From Ottelia alismoides (lineage: Eukaryota > Streptophyta > Magnoliopsida > Alismatales > Hydrocharitaceae), in the NCBI GenBank assembly GCA_037367405.1, contig JAZKJV010004137.1, positions 1,116,001 to 1,180,000 of the forward strand: a stretch of 64,000 nt of DNA, written 5' to 3'. This document shows positions 32,109 through 43,660 of this stretch, piece after piece. Each line of letters opens with the position of its first letter. Within the stretch, counting starts at the first letter, position 1. The notes under the pieces were generated by a model. The model searched no databases. It was not told the DNA's origin and was given only the letters and a program-made list of their open reading frames with translations. Position numbers and translations under genes: made by a program.

Positions 32109-34535
32109 TCATCCAATGAGGGTCGACACACGGCTGTTGCTTAGATAAGGCTTGAGAACAGCCGAACTGAGCTCACTCATATAAATCACCTTATCCGGAC
32201 CAGATGAGGACTCCTCAGAAAATTCCTTCTCTGGTGTGTTGAAGGAAACTTTCTTAGTCAGTTTTCTAGAACCTGAATCATTAAGAGGGAGATGAGAGTG
32301 ACGTGCCTTGAGAGGTTCGGGAGAACATCTCGAGGAATCAATTCTTGACTTCCTTTCACTAGATAGCCGACTAGAAGAGGAAGCAATCGTGTTTTTATGT
32401 GGGGTCAGTTTAGTCTTGGTTGTTTCCTTTGAAGGTCCGGGATGTGGTGTGGTGCTGACCATGGGTTCCTCATCAGACGAGTCACCATATAGATTGTAAT
32501 ATTCCTAAAGGGTCAGAACGTGTCTCGGGAAGGTGCTAGTGATCTCACTTGGCTTGGCATTATTAGGCTCTTGTGTCGGATCATTGAAATGATCAAGGCA
32601 ATCCGCAAAGGTCATGTCTGACTCAATGATAACTTATGGTCGGGAGTCCTCCTTAGAAGCTGTCACGGTGGTGGTGCAAGCAGTTGATGAGATGTGGGGA
32701 GTCTCTGATCCAACGGTCGTCCGGACAATCGGTCTCTCAGGTGTAGTAGAGAGGTGTGACTCATCTTCCTCTCAATGGTCACGACTGTCAGGGGATGTGC
32801 GGGTCATCTTAGAGTAAAGTTTATCAAAGAATGGATGAGGTCGAAGCTCTCCCAATGCTGTAAAATTGGTTTCCCGAGTCTCGCAGTCTATAGTCGCCTT
32901 AGCCAAGGCTAAGAACGGCTTCCCAAGAATAATCGGAGACTGGGAAAACTCTCCTCGGTGCTCAATGTCAATGATCGTGAAGTCCACCTGGAGTAGAGCA
33001 CCTTGGAAAGTAACGGTGACTGAAATATTTCCTCTCGACCGTTTGATGGATCGATCAGCCAGCTGAACGATCTCTCTCGACTTCCTAAGTGGCATGAGTT
33101 TGAGCTTGTCAAACACAGAGGTCGGGAGGATATTTATCGGTGAGTCATCATCTATTCTCGCATGGGTAAAGATGGTGTCTTTGATTTCACATTCAACTCG
33201 GGGCAACCTCTTCACTCTGTGGCTCTTGGTCTTTCTCCCCATCACCAGGGAGGTGGCCATAGACACTATGTGTCTTTCAGTCCTTGTCCTCTTCTTTCCC
33301 GACCTCTTGGGCATCATTTTACTCTTTACAAATCTCTTGAGGTCGGGGAAGTGATCTATGTCCTTTATTAAGGGAAGTTTGAAAATCATTTCTTCATCAA
33401 GTGCTTCCCTTAGGGTAGGATCCAATTTTTTAAAATCATTTTCATTTTCAATTTTTATGTGAGTTTTTGGTTTTTCAATTTTTTTGGTATTTTTAGTGGA
33501 TGCATGATCAGACTCTAGATTGGAGTGTAAGTGGTTAGTAGAAGAGGGAGGTAGAATGGACTCCAGCTGTACAAAAGGTGTGGGCTCCCTAATGCTTGCT
33601 TGGTTTTCAACATCAGATCTACTTACTTCCTTTTCCACTATCATTCCCAAGCTGGAAAAAATTGAGTGCAATATGCCCATGACATCTCTCAACTCATTAC
33701 CAAATGATTCATTTTTCTTAATAAGTCTAGAGATGTCATCCTCCACAAAATTTTCATGATAAATCATGGGAGAGTGCGGCTCAATTGGAGGATACTACTG
33801 AGACATTAGGGTCTCATACTCAACATACCTAGACTCTGGCATGTAATGCTGGGTCGAGTATGGACCATCTGAATTACAGACATTAGTCGGAGCCTCATAT
33901 GATGGTGTCAATGAACGGGGGACTGGTAAGTCTAGCTCATGAGTCCAATCTTGTGAATGTATAGGCTCTCCGAATGAAGGGTGGTTAATGGAAGCTTGAT
34001 CACTAAGGTCAATCAAGTCAGGGAAATCATGATGTTCAGGCCTCTCCATTCGGGTTGTTCGATCGACCAAGTTATGCCCTAAGGTCAAGTCAGGATGTGT
34101 ATATGTAAATTGTTGTATGGTCCCTACTTGAGGTGAGAATGAAGCATGTGGGGGCATATAGTTTTGCCAATCATCTGTCTCAGCAGTGGCTTGCTCTTCA
34201 TTTGATTCTTTGATTCTTGCAAGCTCTCTAGAATACGGACAGTCAGCCCAAGATGGAAGTGGATCCAGAGTGTTAGAATATGGTGTAGGTGAGAAATGCG
34301 AAGAAATGGAGAAGTCAGTCGAAGTTCTGACTTCATAATCGGATTGAGGTGGAGCAAACCACGGGTAAGGGTCTCCCGTGGGTGGCGGAGGATATATGGA
34401 AGAATGAGAAGGCAAAGATGAACGGTATATGGTCGAGGAGGATTGACCGGAGCTCGCAGGGTATGGGGACCAATATCCCGACAACTTTGAAGAGGAAATG
34501 ATGATTGTAAGCAGATGAAGGTAGAAAATGTGCAA
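32109..34535 (-). pseudogene. E2 long decayed frame with protease-like domain
   Basis: Three open pieces (33795-34535, 32772-33767, 32109-32462) lie in one frame, broken only by TAG 33795-33797, TGA 32772-32774, TAA 32634-32636 and TAG 32505-32507. Piece 1 is Pro/Ser/Tyr-rich (SSIYPPPPTGDPYPWF) without a recognisable gag core. Piece 2 carries an acidic/basic linker and a retropepsin-like region: IDDDSPINILP replaces the catalytic DSG, followed by QSPIILGKPFLALAKA. The tail (32109-32774) is Ser/Thr/Lys-rich and unidentified; it occupies the place of RT. No RT or integrase motif follows. It may be a gag-protease relic adapted in a non-autonomous lineage, or simply rearranged. Confidence 0.7.
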
Positions 34536-34585
34536 TTACACAGGATAACACACACATACAGACTCAAAGACAAACGCAAGAGCAA

Positions 34586-35934
34586 ACCCCGAGTTCACAC
34601 TCAACACGGTGAAGGACCCGAAATTGAGTCTGATGAATCTTGTTGATTTTAAGTGTGAGTTTATCAGACAAGATAGCAAAGGTTACGCGGCCTATAGGAG
34701 AGTCGGCTAAAAGCCGGATGCGTTTCCCCTATTTAACATGTCGCCTAAGATACCGCCGGTCCTTCCTTTCTTCGCTCCTATCCCAAGTTGATGGGTTCAA
34801 AGACCTGCCCCTATCTACCTGCAAGTAGGCGGAGGCTGACAAGGCCGAAACTTCACCCAAGGGGGTTACTTGCAACTTGTCGCGAAGTACCACAATTTCG
34901 CCCCTATCTACCTGAGACATGCGGAGGCTACTTGGTACTAGTCAGTGAACCTTAAAAATTCAACTTGTGATATTTGCTAGGATTAGCCGGAATGTGATAT
35001 GGAAGGCGGGGATTTGGGCTCTGCCTTAAGGTGTTCACACACACTCAAGTACCCTCACTCAGCCTGAAAACAAGGTCGGGGATTAATCTCCCGCAAGCAG
35101 AATTTCCGATTTTATTGATATTTTTTGTCAATAATGTTAGCAGTCATGGTTTTAAGTTAGTTCTCACTTGTTAGTCCAACCACACAGCACGCTTATCGTC
35201 CAGTCCCAATTTCCGTTTAAATTAAGTGGGAAAAACAGGGGGGAAATCGAGAAAAGTCGATGCACGAAAAAACGATGATGTGTATGTTGAGTTAAGAAGA
35301 CTTACAGTGATCCCTTCGCTTTTTATGCAGGATGCAAAACAGAATTGAAGACTTTTTTATACTACATGCAGATGCAAGCGACAAAATGCTCTCCTAGACA
35401 AGCAGTTCTATTAGCGAGTGAAGCACATGTTATTTTGACTAGATCTGCGGTCTAGGTGCGTCTTTTAAGTGTATTGTGTGGTCCTAGAAATTTACGAGCA
35501 CAAGCAAATCCTAGAGTGGCTCGAGGAGCCGCTAGTGCAAGCCTAGTCTAAAATTCAATCCACACAACACATAGAGACACAGTTCCACTATGTTTACACA
35601 CGCGAGAACCCAAACGGGAACCGCTGGAAATGCATATACCTTTTTAAAAGTGAAAAAAAAAGAAAATCTTTCTGGCATCTCAACAGCCGACTTGATGCAC
35701 GAATCACCAGCCTCCGATGCACTTCAAGATGCGTGACTTCAAGAAAGTCGCTCCAAGTCCACCGGGCCCTCGCACAAAAAGATAAAAAAAATGTCAGAGA
35801 GAGATATATACAAAAATGGTCAGAAAAATAATTAAAGGAAAAAATGGATAATTACAATGCAGCTCGGGGGTCAAACCCCGAGTGAATGGAAAACGTAAAT
35901 CAAATTTTTCTAAAATGATCCTAAGCCGTTTGCC
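34586..35934 (-). other. E2 untranslated leader
   Basis: A 1.35-kb leader between primer site and the long frame. It holds two copies of GCCCCTATCTACCTG (about 34809 and 34901) and a small inverted repeat CCTGC/GCAAGTAGG next to the first. No coding sequence is supported. Confidence 0.55.
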
Positions 35935-35952
35935 TCCCCGACAACGGCGCCA
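35935..35952 (-). promoter_or_regulatory. Primer-binding site of E2 (tRNA-Asp type)
   Basis: The minus strand reads TGGCGCCGTTGTCGGGGA, one base different from TGGCGCCGTTGCCGGGGA, the best-kept primer site in the window. TT separates it from the LTR at 35955. Confidence 0.93.
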
Positions 35953-35954
35953 TT

Positions 35955-38900
35955 TGACGAGCTGCGGACCTACCCTCTTAATGTTGTCGGATTGATTGTT
36001 TCGTTGCAGTCGGATGGATCCGCGTCGATCAAAAATTACCGCACAAATTGATGAATCGTCGAATAATTAACGCACGGTTTTTATGTTTATTTAGCCTGGG
36101 CAAGCCCCGAGGTCGACTCAAGGAGGCAAAGGAACAACTCGGGATCGAATTAGATGAATTAGATTGCAGTTTTTTAAGTGAGATTTTTTTTAATTTTTTT
36201 ATTCTATAAAAAATGCCAAATGCAACAATACGGATGAATTAGGTTAATAAGAAAATAAGCGACTTAGACAGAATTAATTTGAATGTGAAATTAGTCCAAA
36301 TTGACCAAGTGATATTATTTCTAAGAACCTAATCCAACAATGAATGCAAAATATATTTTTTTGGAATTTTTGGATTTAAAATGCACACATGAAAAATGCA
36401 AAGTTTTTTGTGGTTTTTATGCAATTTTTCATGCAAATGATATGCAAAAATTATGAAAAATTTACTGAAAGTTAAATATGATGAAATTAAGCGACACTAA
36501 TATTTTTGGAATTTTCTGACACTTTTTGATTTTTTTATGAATTTTTTACTGAAAATAGAGCGAATATGGGTATTTAATTTCTAATAAATCCACGAAGTTA
36601 AATAATCCAAAGATTTATTTATATAAAATAGGTATTTAAATAAGGAATCCATGAGATTTGAAATTTCGCAAAAATCTTATTCGTGGAATTAATTAAAAAT
36701 CATTTACATAAATTGCTAAGGAATTTATTTCATGCACAAAACAACTCCTAATTAAACGAAATTTGGATTAATTAAAGCACAGTTATAGGCATCATTGACA
36801 ATTTTTTCACAATTTTTGGAGCAACAAATAGACCTATGCGAATTTCAGAGCGCAAATAGGTAAAATATCACTTAATTTCAATCTCTGATTTTTAATAAAA
36901 TATCAAATGCTCAAAAAAATATAAATAAATAGCAAGGATATGAAGATTTAGATGCTCTACAAAAATGTGATTTTTTGAGTAAAAAGAATGCAAGAAATAT
37001 GTCCAAATTAACATGCAAAGTCTGGGGTATCCGTGCAATATAGAACTGAAATTGAAAATGCAATAAAGTATGCCTAAGGGCACTTTTGGAATTATAAAAA
37101 TTTAGAGGAAAACTGATGCAAAGTTTACAGAAATAAAATAAAAGCAACATTTTCTTTCCTTCCCACCAAGCTAGGGTTCACGGCACATGAAGGCAACGGA
37201 GCGGCGGCGGCCAGGGGCTCGGCAGGCGCGCGCGGCTACGGGGACGCGAAGGCGGCTCACGGTGGGCGACTGGCCACGCGGCGAGGGCTGGAGGTGGCCG
37301 AGGAAGAGGTGTCGGGGACGCGACACGGCTAGGGCGCGCGGCTGTCCCGCTGGAGGAGGTGTCGGGGACGGCATCGGCGCGGCGCAGAGCCGCTCGTGGG
37401 GCCTGGAGGAGCGGTAACGCTGGGAGGGTGCTGCAGCAAGAGGTGCGCCTAGCGGCGCGCACGATCGGCGGTCTGGGGCCACACGGAGGTGCACATCTGG
37501 TGCTGGGAGGGGCAGCGCTGCTGGAGGTGCGGCCAGGCGGAGGAGTTGGCGGAGCACGCGGGGGAAGCGTGAGGCGGCGCACGTGGCTGACGCGTGGCAC
37601 GGGGGAGAGCGGTGGTCAGCTGGCGTGGAGGACTGCGGAGCGCCGCGCAGCCGGCAGAGCTGGGGGCTGTGCGGGACAGGAGCACGGTGTCGACCGTGCC
37701 GGCGGCCAGGTGGCGCCGGCGGCCAGGTGGCACCGGTGGCCAGGTGGCGCCGGCCAGGGGCTTGTGGATGGCAGAAGTACGTGCACAGGCCACGGGAGGG
37801 ATGCCGACGGCCAGGCGTCGTGGTCGGCTGGAGGAGGCGGAGCTGATGGCGGCGTTGGACGGCGGCACAATGTCCAGGGGTTGCGGAGCGGACCACCAGC
37901 GTGGAGTGTGGCGGCGGTGACGATTGCAAGGCTGCCGGCATACCGCGACACGACAGGCGGCGGAGGAGAAGCTTGGCTTGGAGGGTCGCCATCCTGCAAT
38001 TTTTTTTTATTTTTTTGTTATATATTTTTTTATTTTTTTAAACAGGGAATGGATATGTGAAGAGGAGAAGATGATAAATAATAATGTTTGTGATGGTGAT
38101 GTATTTTGTGTGATGATTTGTGAATGGAACAAAATGAGGATGATGAATGATGGTGGTGAATGATAAATGGTGGTGTGATTTATAGTGGTTGTGGTGTGTG
38201 TGAAATTTTTTTTTGGTGATGAACAATAAGAAAGAAATTTTTTAGATAAAATAAAATGACAAGATGAAGATAGAATATACTTACATGTGGTTCGCCGAAA
38301 ATGAGCCACGGTGTGCGGCTTTCGGTTGTCGTAGCCACGATTCGATTTGACGAAAAACCGAAGAAGCTCGGTTGTGACCTGAAGTGATGCACAAAGACGC
38401 GAGAAAGAGTCCTCGTGGATCTTGCCTTTGAAACCGTCGTTGCTCGACCGAAAGATGTTGAAGCTGTCACCGACAACACTCCGGGGGCTGGTGGTCTCTC
38501 CCTCTTGATTGAAGAAATGATGGATGGGGATGAATGGAAGAGGGGATAAGAATATAAAGGAAGATGAGAGGGAAGTTGGAGAAGAAGTGGGGAGAATGGA
38601 GTGGTGGAGAGAGTGGAAAAAATGGTGGCTTGGAGTGGGGAATAAGAAAGGAGAAGAGGTAAAAAGGGGATTAAAACAATTTATTAATAAAATAATATAG
38701 TAGGCTACTAAAAATAATTAAAATAGTAATAATAAAATAATAATAATAATAAATCTGAAAAAAAAATTAAAATAAATCAGAAATTAATAAAATAATAATA
38801 ATAAAATTGGGGTGACACGAGGTGGCTCCAGGAGCTGCCACATGTCGCTCCCAGAAAATTCAAAAAATTAAATGTAAAGAAAAATAAAAAAGAAATAACA

Positions 38901-39708
38901 AAAAAACTCAGATCAAAAAGTGATCAACACAAAAGTTGTTCGTCTCGACGAGATCTACAACTTTCGTGAAGGGCCGAAAATATAAGGAAATCGTATGTAC
39001 AAAAATGTATTTTTGGGTGGTACCTTATAGATATAAATACCGCATTTTATCTTTTGTATTTTTTTGTCATTTTTAAAAGAGAGAAAAATCAAAATTAAAA
39101 TAAAGAAAATATGAGAAGAATATTTACAACTTAATCTATTTTTTTTTGGATTTTTAATAATTAGGACAATGAAATGGTAAAAATACAGGGGTAAAACGGT
39201 CATTTTGTACAATGTAAAAGGGGCCCAAAACCCAAGTTCTGCATACGAGCTCCATTTTAATGAAATTGGTCTTGTTTCGAAGGTCTCTGAATGTATATTA
39301 CTTTAAAAGTGAGTAGACCTAAATTGGAAATTGTATGAGAGAGATATGCACATTTTAAGGCTCCTAGTTTCAAACTTGGATTGGGGTTTTATTGGTCAAT
39401 TTTACATGTTAGTATTTTTTTGATACTTTTCTTTATTTAGTGTTAGTAATATATACACTATGGAGTTGGTTTTATTGGATTCGGAGTTAGTATAAATATA
39501 TACAAATAGGGTATTTTAGCTAATATACAGGTGAATATTTACAAGTGAATTTGGCTTCTTATTTAATGTAAATATGAATGCTAAAATGCAGATATTATGC
39601 TTGCATGTATGAATGATAATTTTGCAAGATAAAGGGTAGTATGCCGCTATTTACTCGGGAACAAAGCTCTATTTTCAACTTTTAAAGTGATGAATCACAG
39701 ATTCATCG
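35955..39708 (-). repeat. E2 5' LTR
   Basis: Partner of 26375-30078, 3.75 kb, starting TGACGAGC. The terminal palindrome is 39688-39708 (last base G instead of A) and the conserved motif 38952-38968. The GC-rich island at about 37185-37998 includes a 273-codon minus-strand frame (37171-37992) and a local 17-bp tandem triplication (37699-37749) absent from the left LTR. Confidence 0.92.
37699..37749 (-). repeat. 17-bp tandem triplication in E2 5' LTR
   Basis: Three units of CCGGCGGCCAGGTGGCG with one or two changes. The left LTR has one comparable unit near 28120-28136. The change is 34 bp and shifts any reading frame across the island. Confidence 0.85.
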
Positions 39709-40573
39709 ATTCAATGAGTTCCTTTACCTCATATTTGTCTTGACCCTTAAGGAAGTCATTCTCCAGAAATTTTACATCTCTAGAGATGAAAACCTTCTGA
39801 GTCTCAGGGTCATAAAGTTGGTATCCAATACCATATTTAACATACCCAATGAAGTAACACTCACGAGAGCGAGATTCCAGCTTACTTGCATCCACGTTCT
39901 TCGCATGGACCAAGTAACCCCAAACCCTCAAGTGATTAACACTAGGTTTGGTTCCATACTAGAGCTCATGAGGAGTCTTAGGTATAAACTTGCTAGGAAT
40001 CTTGTTCAGGATATATATTATGGTATCCACTTCATATCCCCATTAACGAAGTGGTAAATGTGCTTTGCTCATCATTGAACGAACCATATTCATGATAGTC
40101 CTGTTGCGTCTTTCAGCAATACCATTAAGTTGGGGGGTTCTAGGAGGAGTAAGATTGGACATAATTCCATTCTCTTTAAGGTATTCCTTGAATTCATCTG
40201 AGAGGTATTCGCCACCTCGGTCAGATCGAAGCCATTTAATCTTCCTATCGGTTTGGTTCTCAACCAAAGCCTTAAACTCTTTGAACTTTTCAAAGGTCTC
40301 AGATTTATGACGTAATAGGAAGATAAACCCATATCGCGAATGGTCATCAATAAACGTCAAATAATATCGATATCCATTTTGAGTCATGGTACTGAAGGGA
40401 CCACATACATTAGTATGTATTAGGTAAAGAATACCTTCACATCGTGTAACCTTGTTATGAAAAGGCATCCTGGTCATTTTACCTCGAATACAATGTTCGC
40501 ATGTAGGCAAAGATTGAACTTGTAAAAAATCTAAAGGTCCATCCTTTATCAATCTATTGATCCTATCAATAGA
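39709..40573 (-). pseudogene. E3 integrase
   Basis: Copia-type integrase. The zinc finger starts with WHQRLGH at the end of the upstream piece and continues as LPTCEHCIRGK (His and the C-x2-C present) after an in-frame stop at 40574. The core (40043-40552) has HTNVCGPFS, where the first catalytic Asp is Asn, DRGGEY with the second Asp, and NGIAERRNRT with the Glu. The C-terminal part (39709-39931) has GYVKYGIGYQLYDPETQKVFISRDVKF in short form, typical of copia. A stop at 40043 separates the two. E2 cuts the chain after the KELIES phrase. Confidence 0.87.
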
Positions 40574-41200
40574 TTAATGACCAAGCCTCTGATGCCAAAT
40601 CATATTCAAATGATTTGCATTCTCCCTGGATATTTTAGGGTTTTTCTTATTATTAGTGGTAGTAATATTCATGACATGTTCATCAATGCACAATTCATAG
40701 AGTCCACCAGAAGTCAAAACATCATCCGCAATATGTTTATAATAATGACTTATGACTAATTTATTACAGAAAAGGAATGAATATCCACTTCTAACAAGCT
40801 TAGATACTGATATTAAATTCCTTCTGAATTTAGGTATATAAATACACTCTTTAAGTACTAGAACTCTTCCACTAGATAACGATAGTCGGCAGGTCCCGAC
40901 GGTGACTATTGCAACACTTGCATCAGATCCCATCTGGATGACTATCTCCCCTTCTTCGAGATTCTTAGTTTCCTGAAATAGATGCAACAAATTGCATACA
41001 TGAACAGAAGCACCAAAATCAACAACCCAACTTCCTTCTTGTCCAACAAGAAAACTGGTTTCAATGATGAAAGTAGATTTCATACCTGTAGGGGCTTTAC
41101 CTTTGTCGGCAGACTTTAGGTATTCTGGGCAATTGAGCTTCCAGTGCCCCGGCTTCTTGCAGTGGTGACAGACGTTGGTTTTCTTCGATGCTATCATCAT
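40574..41200 (-). pseudogene. E3 gag zinc knuckle and aspartic protease
   Basis: The frame opens with the CCHC RNA-binding knuckle CHHCKKPGHWKLNC (gag C-terminus), then a short linker, then the copia protease start SWVVDFGASVHVCN. The usual catalytic D-S/T-G is D-F-G here, one C-to-T change from Ser, so the protease should be inactive. The end carries KNPKISRENANHLNMIWHQRLGH in part, the beginning of integrase. It is in frame with the integrase. Confidence 0.87.
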
Positions 41201-41248
41201 GGATGCATTAGAAGATGAGCCAACACCTTGACTCTTCTTCTTTCTCTT

Positions 41249-41922
41249 TTAGGTCGGGCCCTTCCGAGAACCTTGCTTTTGATCGTGCTTTCCTTTGACT
41301 TGTGCAACCATTGCACTACCAGAGGGGCCATCTTTCCTCATTACATCTTCAACAGACTTTAATGCAACCAATAGCCCATCGTTAGTAAAATCATCTTTGC
41401 TCATGTGGAATGTGACAACAAAGTTGTTGAAAGACTTAGAGAGAGACAACAAAATGAAGTCTGCTTGCATGTCTACGTCCATGTCAGCTCCTAGGGTTTC
41501 CAATCAGAAAGGTACCCAAACATTTTGAGTACATGCTCTCTGACAGAGATCCCCTCCTATATCTTGAAGCAAACAAGATCTCTCATTATATTATAATGTT
41601 GTGTGCAGTTCACATCATCGAACATTTCCCACAGATTCGTCATAATATCATAACAAGTGGTCATTTCCACATGTTACTTCTGCAACACATTGGACAATGA
41701 ACCCATAATGCAACATCTCACCGGATTATGATCTTCCTCATATTTTTCATTATATTTGATATCCTCTAGAGTTTTTGGGTATATGTCTAATTTCTTTGAC
41801 AGCACATAAGATATGTGCTCAACCGAAAGAACAAGATCCAAATTTCGAATCCAATCCGAATAGTTTGGTCCGATCAATTGATTAATCTCCAGAAGCCTGC
41901 TAAGTGGGTTCATGGACTTCAT
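41249..41922 (-). pseudogene. E3 gag N-terminal part
   Basis: The frame 41674-41922 begins MKSMNPLSRLLEINQLIGPN and continues YSDWIRNLDLVL, the typical start of copia gag. 41249-41503 is the following helical part in a different frame, so an indel lies between 41503 and 41674. It forms the particle shell in active relatives. The start at 41922 is supported by the conserved N-terminus. Confidence 0.8.
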
Positions 41923-43640
41923 TTTCTAAAATTAAGAATGCACTATATTAGAACATATTAAATGATTATATATTCAATGTAAAAATTGATTAAGGAGTTT
42001 CTAAATCAAATTAGTCTTGCTTTTCAACTTTTAAAGTTCATTCCCTTAATCACTTTCAAAGCAGGAGATATACTTACCGCTATATCTCTAGCAGAACTGG
42101 GATCACCTCTTTATCTTTGTCACATCGCAATAATATGAGAAACTGTAACTCCAATAAGAGAAGAAGGAACATATTCCACCTTGGTCCAACTTACATTTTC
42201 CAATTCGATCTTTAACACCTGGCCCACCACCCCTAAGGTGATGTTGCCCCGTTGTTAATTGAACCAACCATCGGCACCGAATACAACTTGTTATACGCAA
42301 TCCAATATGGCCCCAATAATATGAGGATCCCATATTGGGGTCACTATGCATACGTCCTTACTCTTTTGAGAAGCAAAGATCTCAATCCAAATGGCTTGTA
42401 TGCAAGATCTGTCACTTCGGACAGGCGTCTCCTACATACAATCTCTAACGAAGGAACCCTTTACCTTGACAAGAGACCGTGGATGTCACTTATGTGATCC
42501 TCCACCTCATATTCAAATTATAATTAATTATCATGACTCATATTCACATAATTAATTCTTCCTGGGAAATACACATCTATTCATAATAGAGTGTTTTTAT
42601 TTGGATATAATTCATTTAATCATATTAAATCAATTATCGATCCAATTCAATCAACAAACTTGATTGTTACTTGAAAATATGGTATAATCTCAAAGAACGT
42701 ATTAATTCGAATTTTAATAATTAGAAAATACATCATGATTTCTCCAACATTATTCCTTCTCTACCGCTATCATGGCCAGTACCGACGGTAGTGAGACAGA
42801 CCGCACACGGTGCAACCTGCTACCCCAACGCTCCCCGACTAGACACCTTATCTGCCTCAGGTTAGGATAATGTCAAATTGATCATTATGTACTTGAGATG
42901 ATAATCGTTTTTTTCAGCCAAAGTTATACCATATAGTAATAATCAAAATGATTTTGATTATAAGGAAATTTGCTAAACAAAATCACAATCCTATTCAAGT
43001 CAGTTTGTTTGTTGGAAAGATAATTATGTAACCAATTTGTGATCTCGATCATATCTAATCAATTATTGGTTAAGCAATGTTATTTAAGGAAATAATTATC
43101 AATCAAATATTTCTCAAATATTTATCCATAATTATTCAAGTAAATTAACCATTAATTTCACCAATTGATTATATGACCATCACAAGGTTCTTGATTAGGA
43201 ATATAATTTCCAGCAGTGACCCCCACTTACTAAAATTAGCATAACACAATCAACTTAAATCCAAATCATGCAAACTAAGTTCCCAAAGTATGAAACTTAG
43301 ATTTACAATAGAACCTAAGTGATTATCACATATTTTTAAGCGTTTCAAAATAGTAATTAACTCCTTAATTACGTCAAGATTTGTAGACCCTGAAACAATG
43401 GATAATGTTCATTAAAATGATCATAACTTGAGCAATCAGATTCCAAATCACGCAAACCCAAATTCCATAGTTTCCTTATATAATGGAGAACATAATGCAA
43501 TTATTTCATGTTTAAACATTTCAAACAGGGCCGAAAACATTCACTAAGTAGAGATGCGAAAATGAAATGCGATAAAACATTCGCAAACCCTAACGAACCC
43601 AAGTCTTCCTAGGTTTGTGGATCGCATCCAAAACCTCAAA
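41923..43640 (-). other. E3 untranslated leader
   Basis: A 1.7-kb leader between primer site and gag, AT-rich, no coding sequence supported. Its length is large for copia. It contains several TTAATTA-type stretches but nothing I can assign. Confidence 0.55.
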
Positions 43641-43658
43641 CCTAAGGCTCTGATACCA
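43641..43658 (-). promoter_or_regulatory. Primer-binding site of E3 (initiator tRNA-Met type)
   Basis: The minus strand reads TGGTATCAGAGCCTTAGG. TGGTATCAGAGC is the standard copia primer site complementary to the 3' end of initiator tRNA-Met. It starts two bases from the LTR. Confidence 0.92.
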
Positions 43659-43660
43659 CT

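Larger units (their letters stand above)
26375..39708 (-). mobile_element. E2: Athila-like non-autonomous LTR retrotransposon nested in E3
   Basis: 13.3 kb: 5' LTR 35955-39708, primer site 35935-35952, leader, one long decayed frame 32109-34535, non-coding 3' region with four hairpins, polypurine tract 30079-30092, and 3' LTR 26375-30078. There is no RT, RNase H or integrase. Removing it rejoins E3 integrase C-terminus with the E3 linker. About 16 differences in the first 195 bp of the LTR pair (about 8%) make it younger than E3. It shares its 3' non-coding region with E1, so the two are related. Confidence 0.9.

Noticed and set aside
37171..37992. 273-codon minus-strand open frame in the E2 5' LTR
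   Set aside because: It lies in a GC-rich island with equally long frames on the other strand. The left LTR counterpart differs by indels, and the translation is low-complexity Ala/Pro/Arg.
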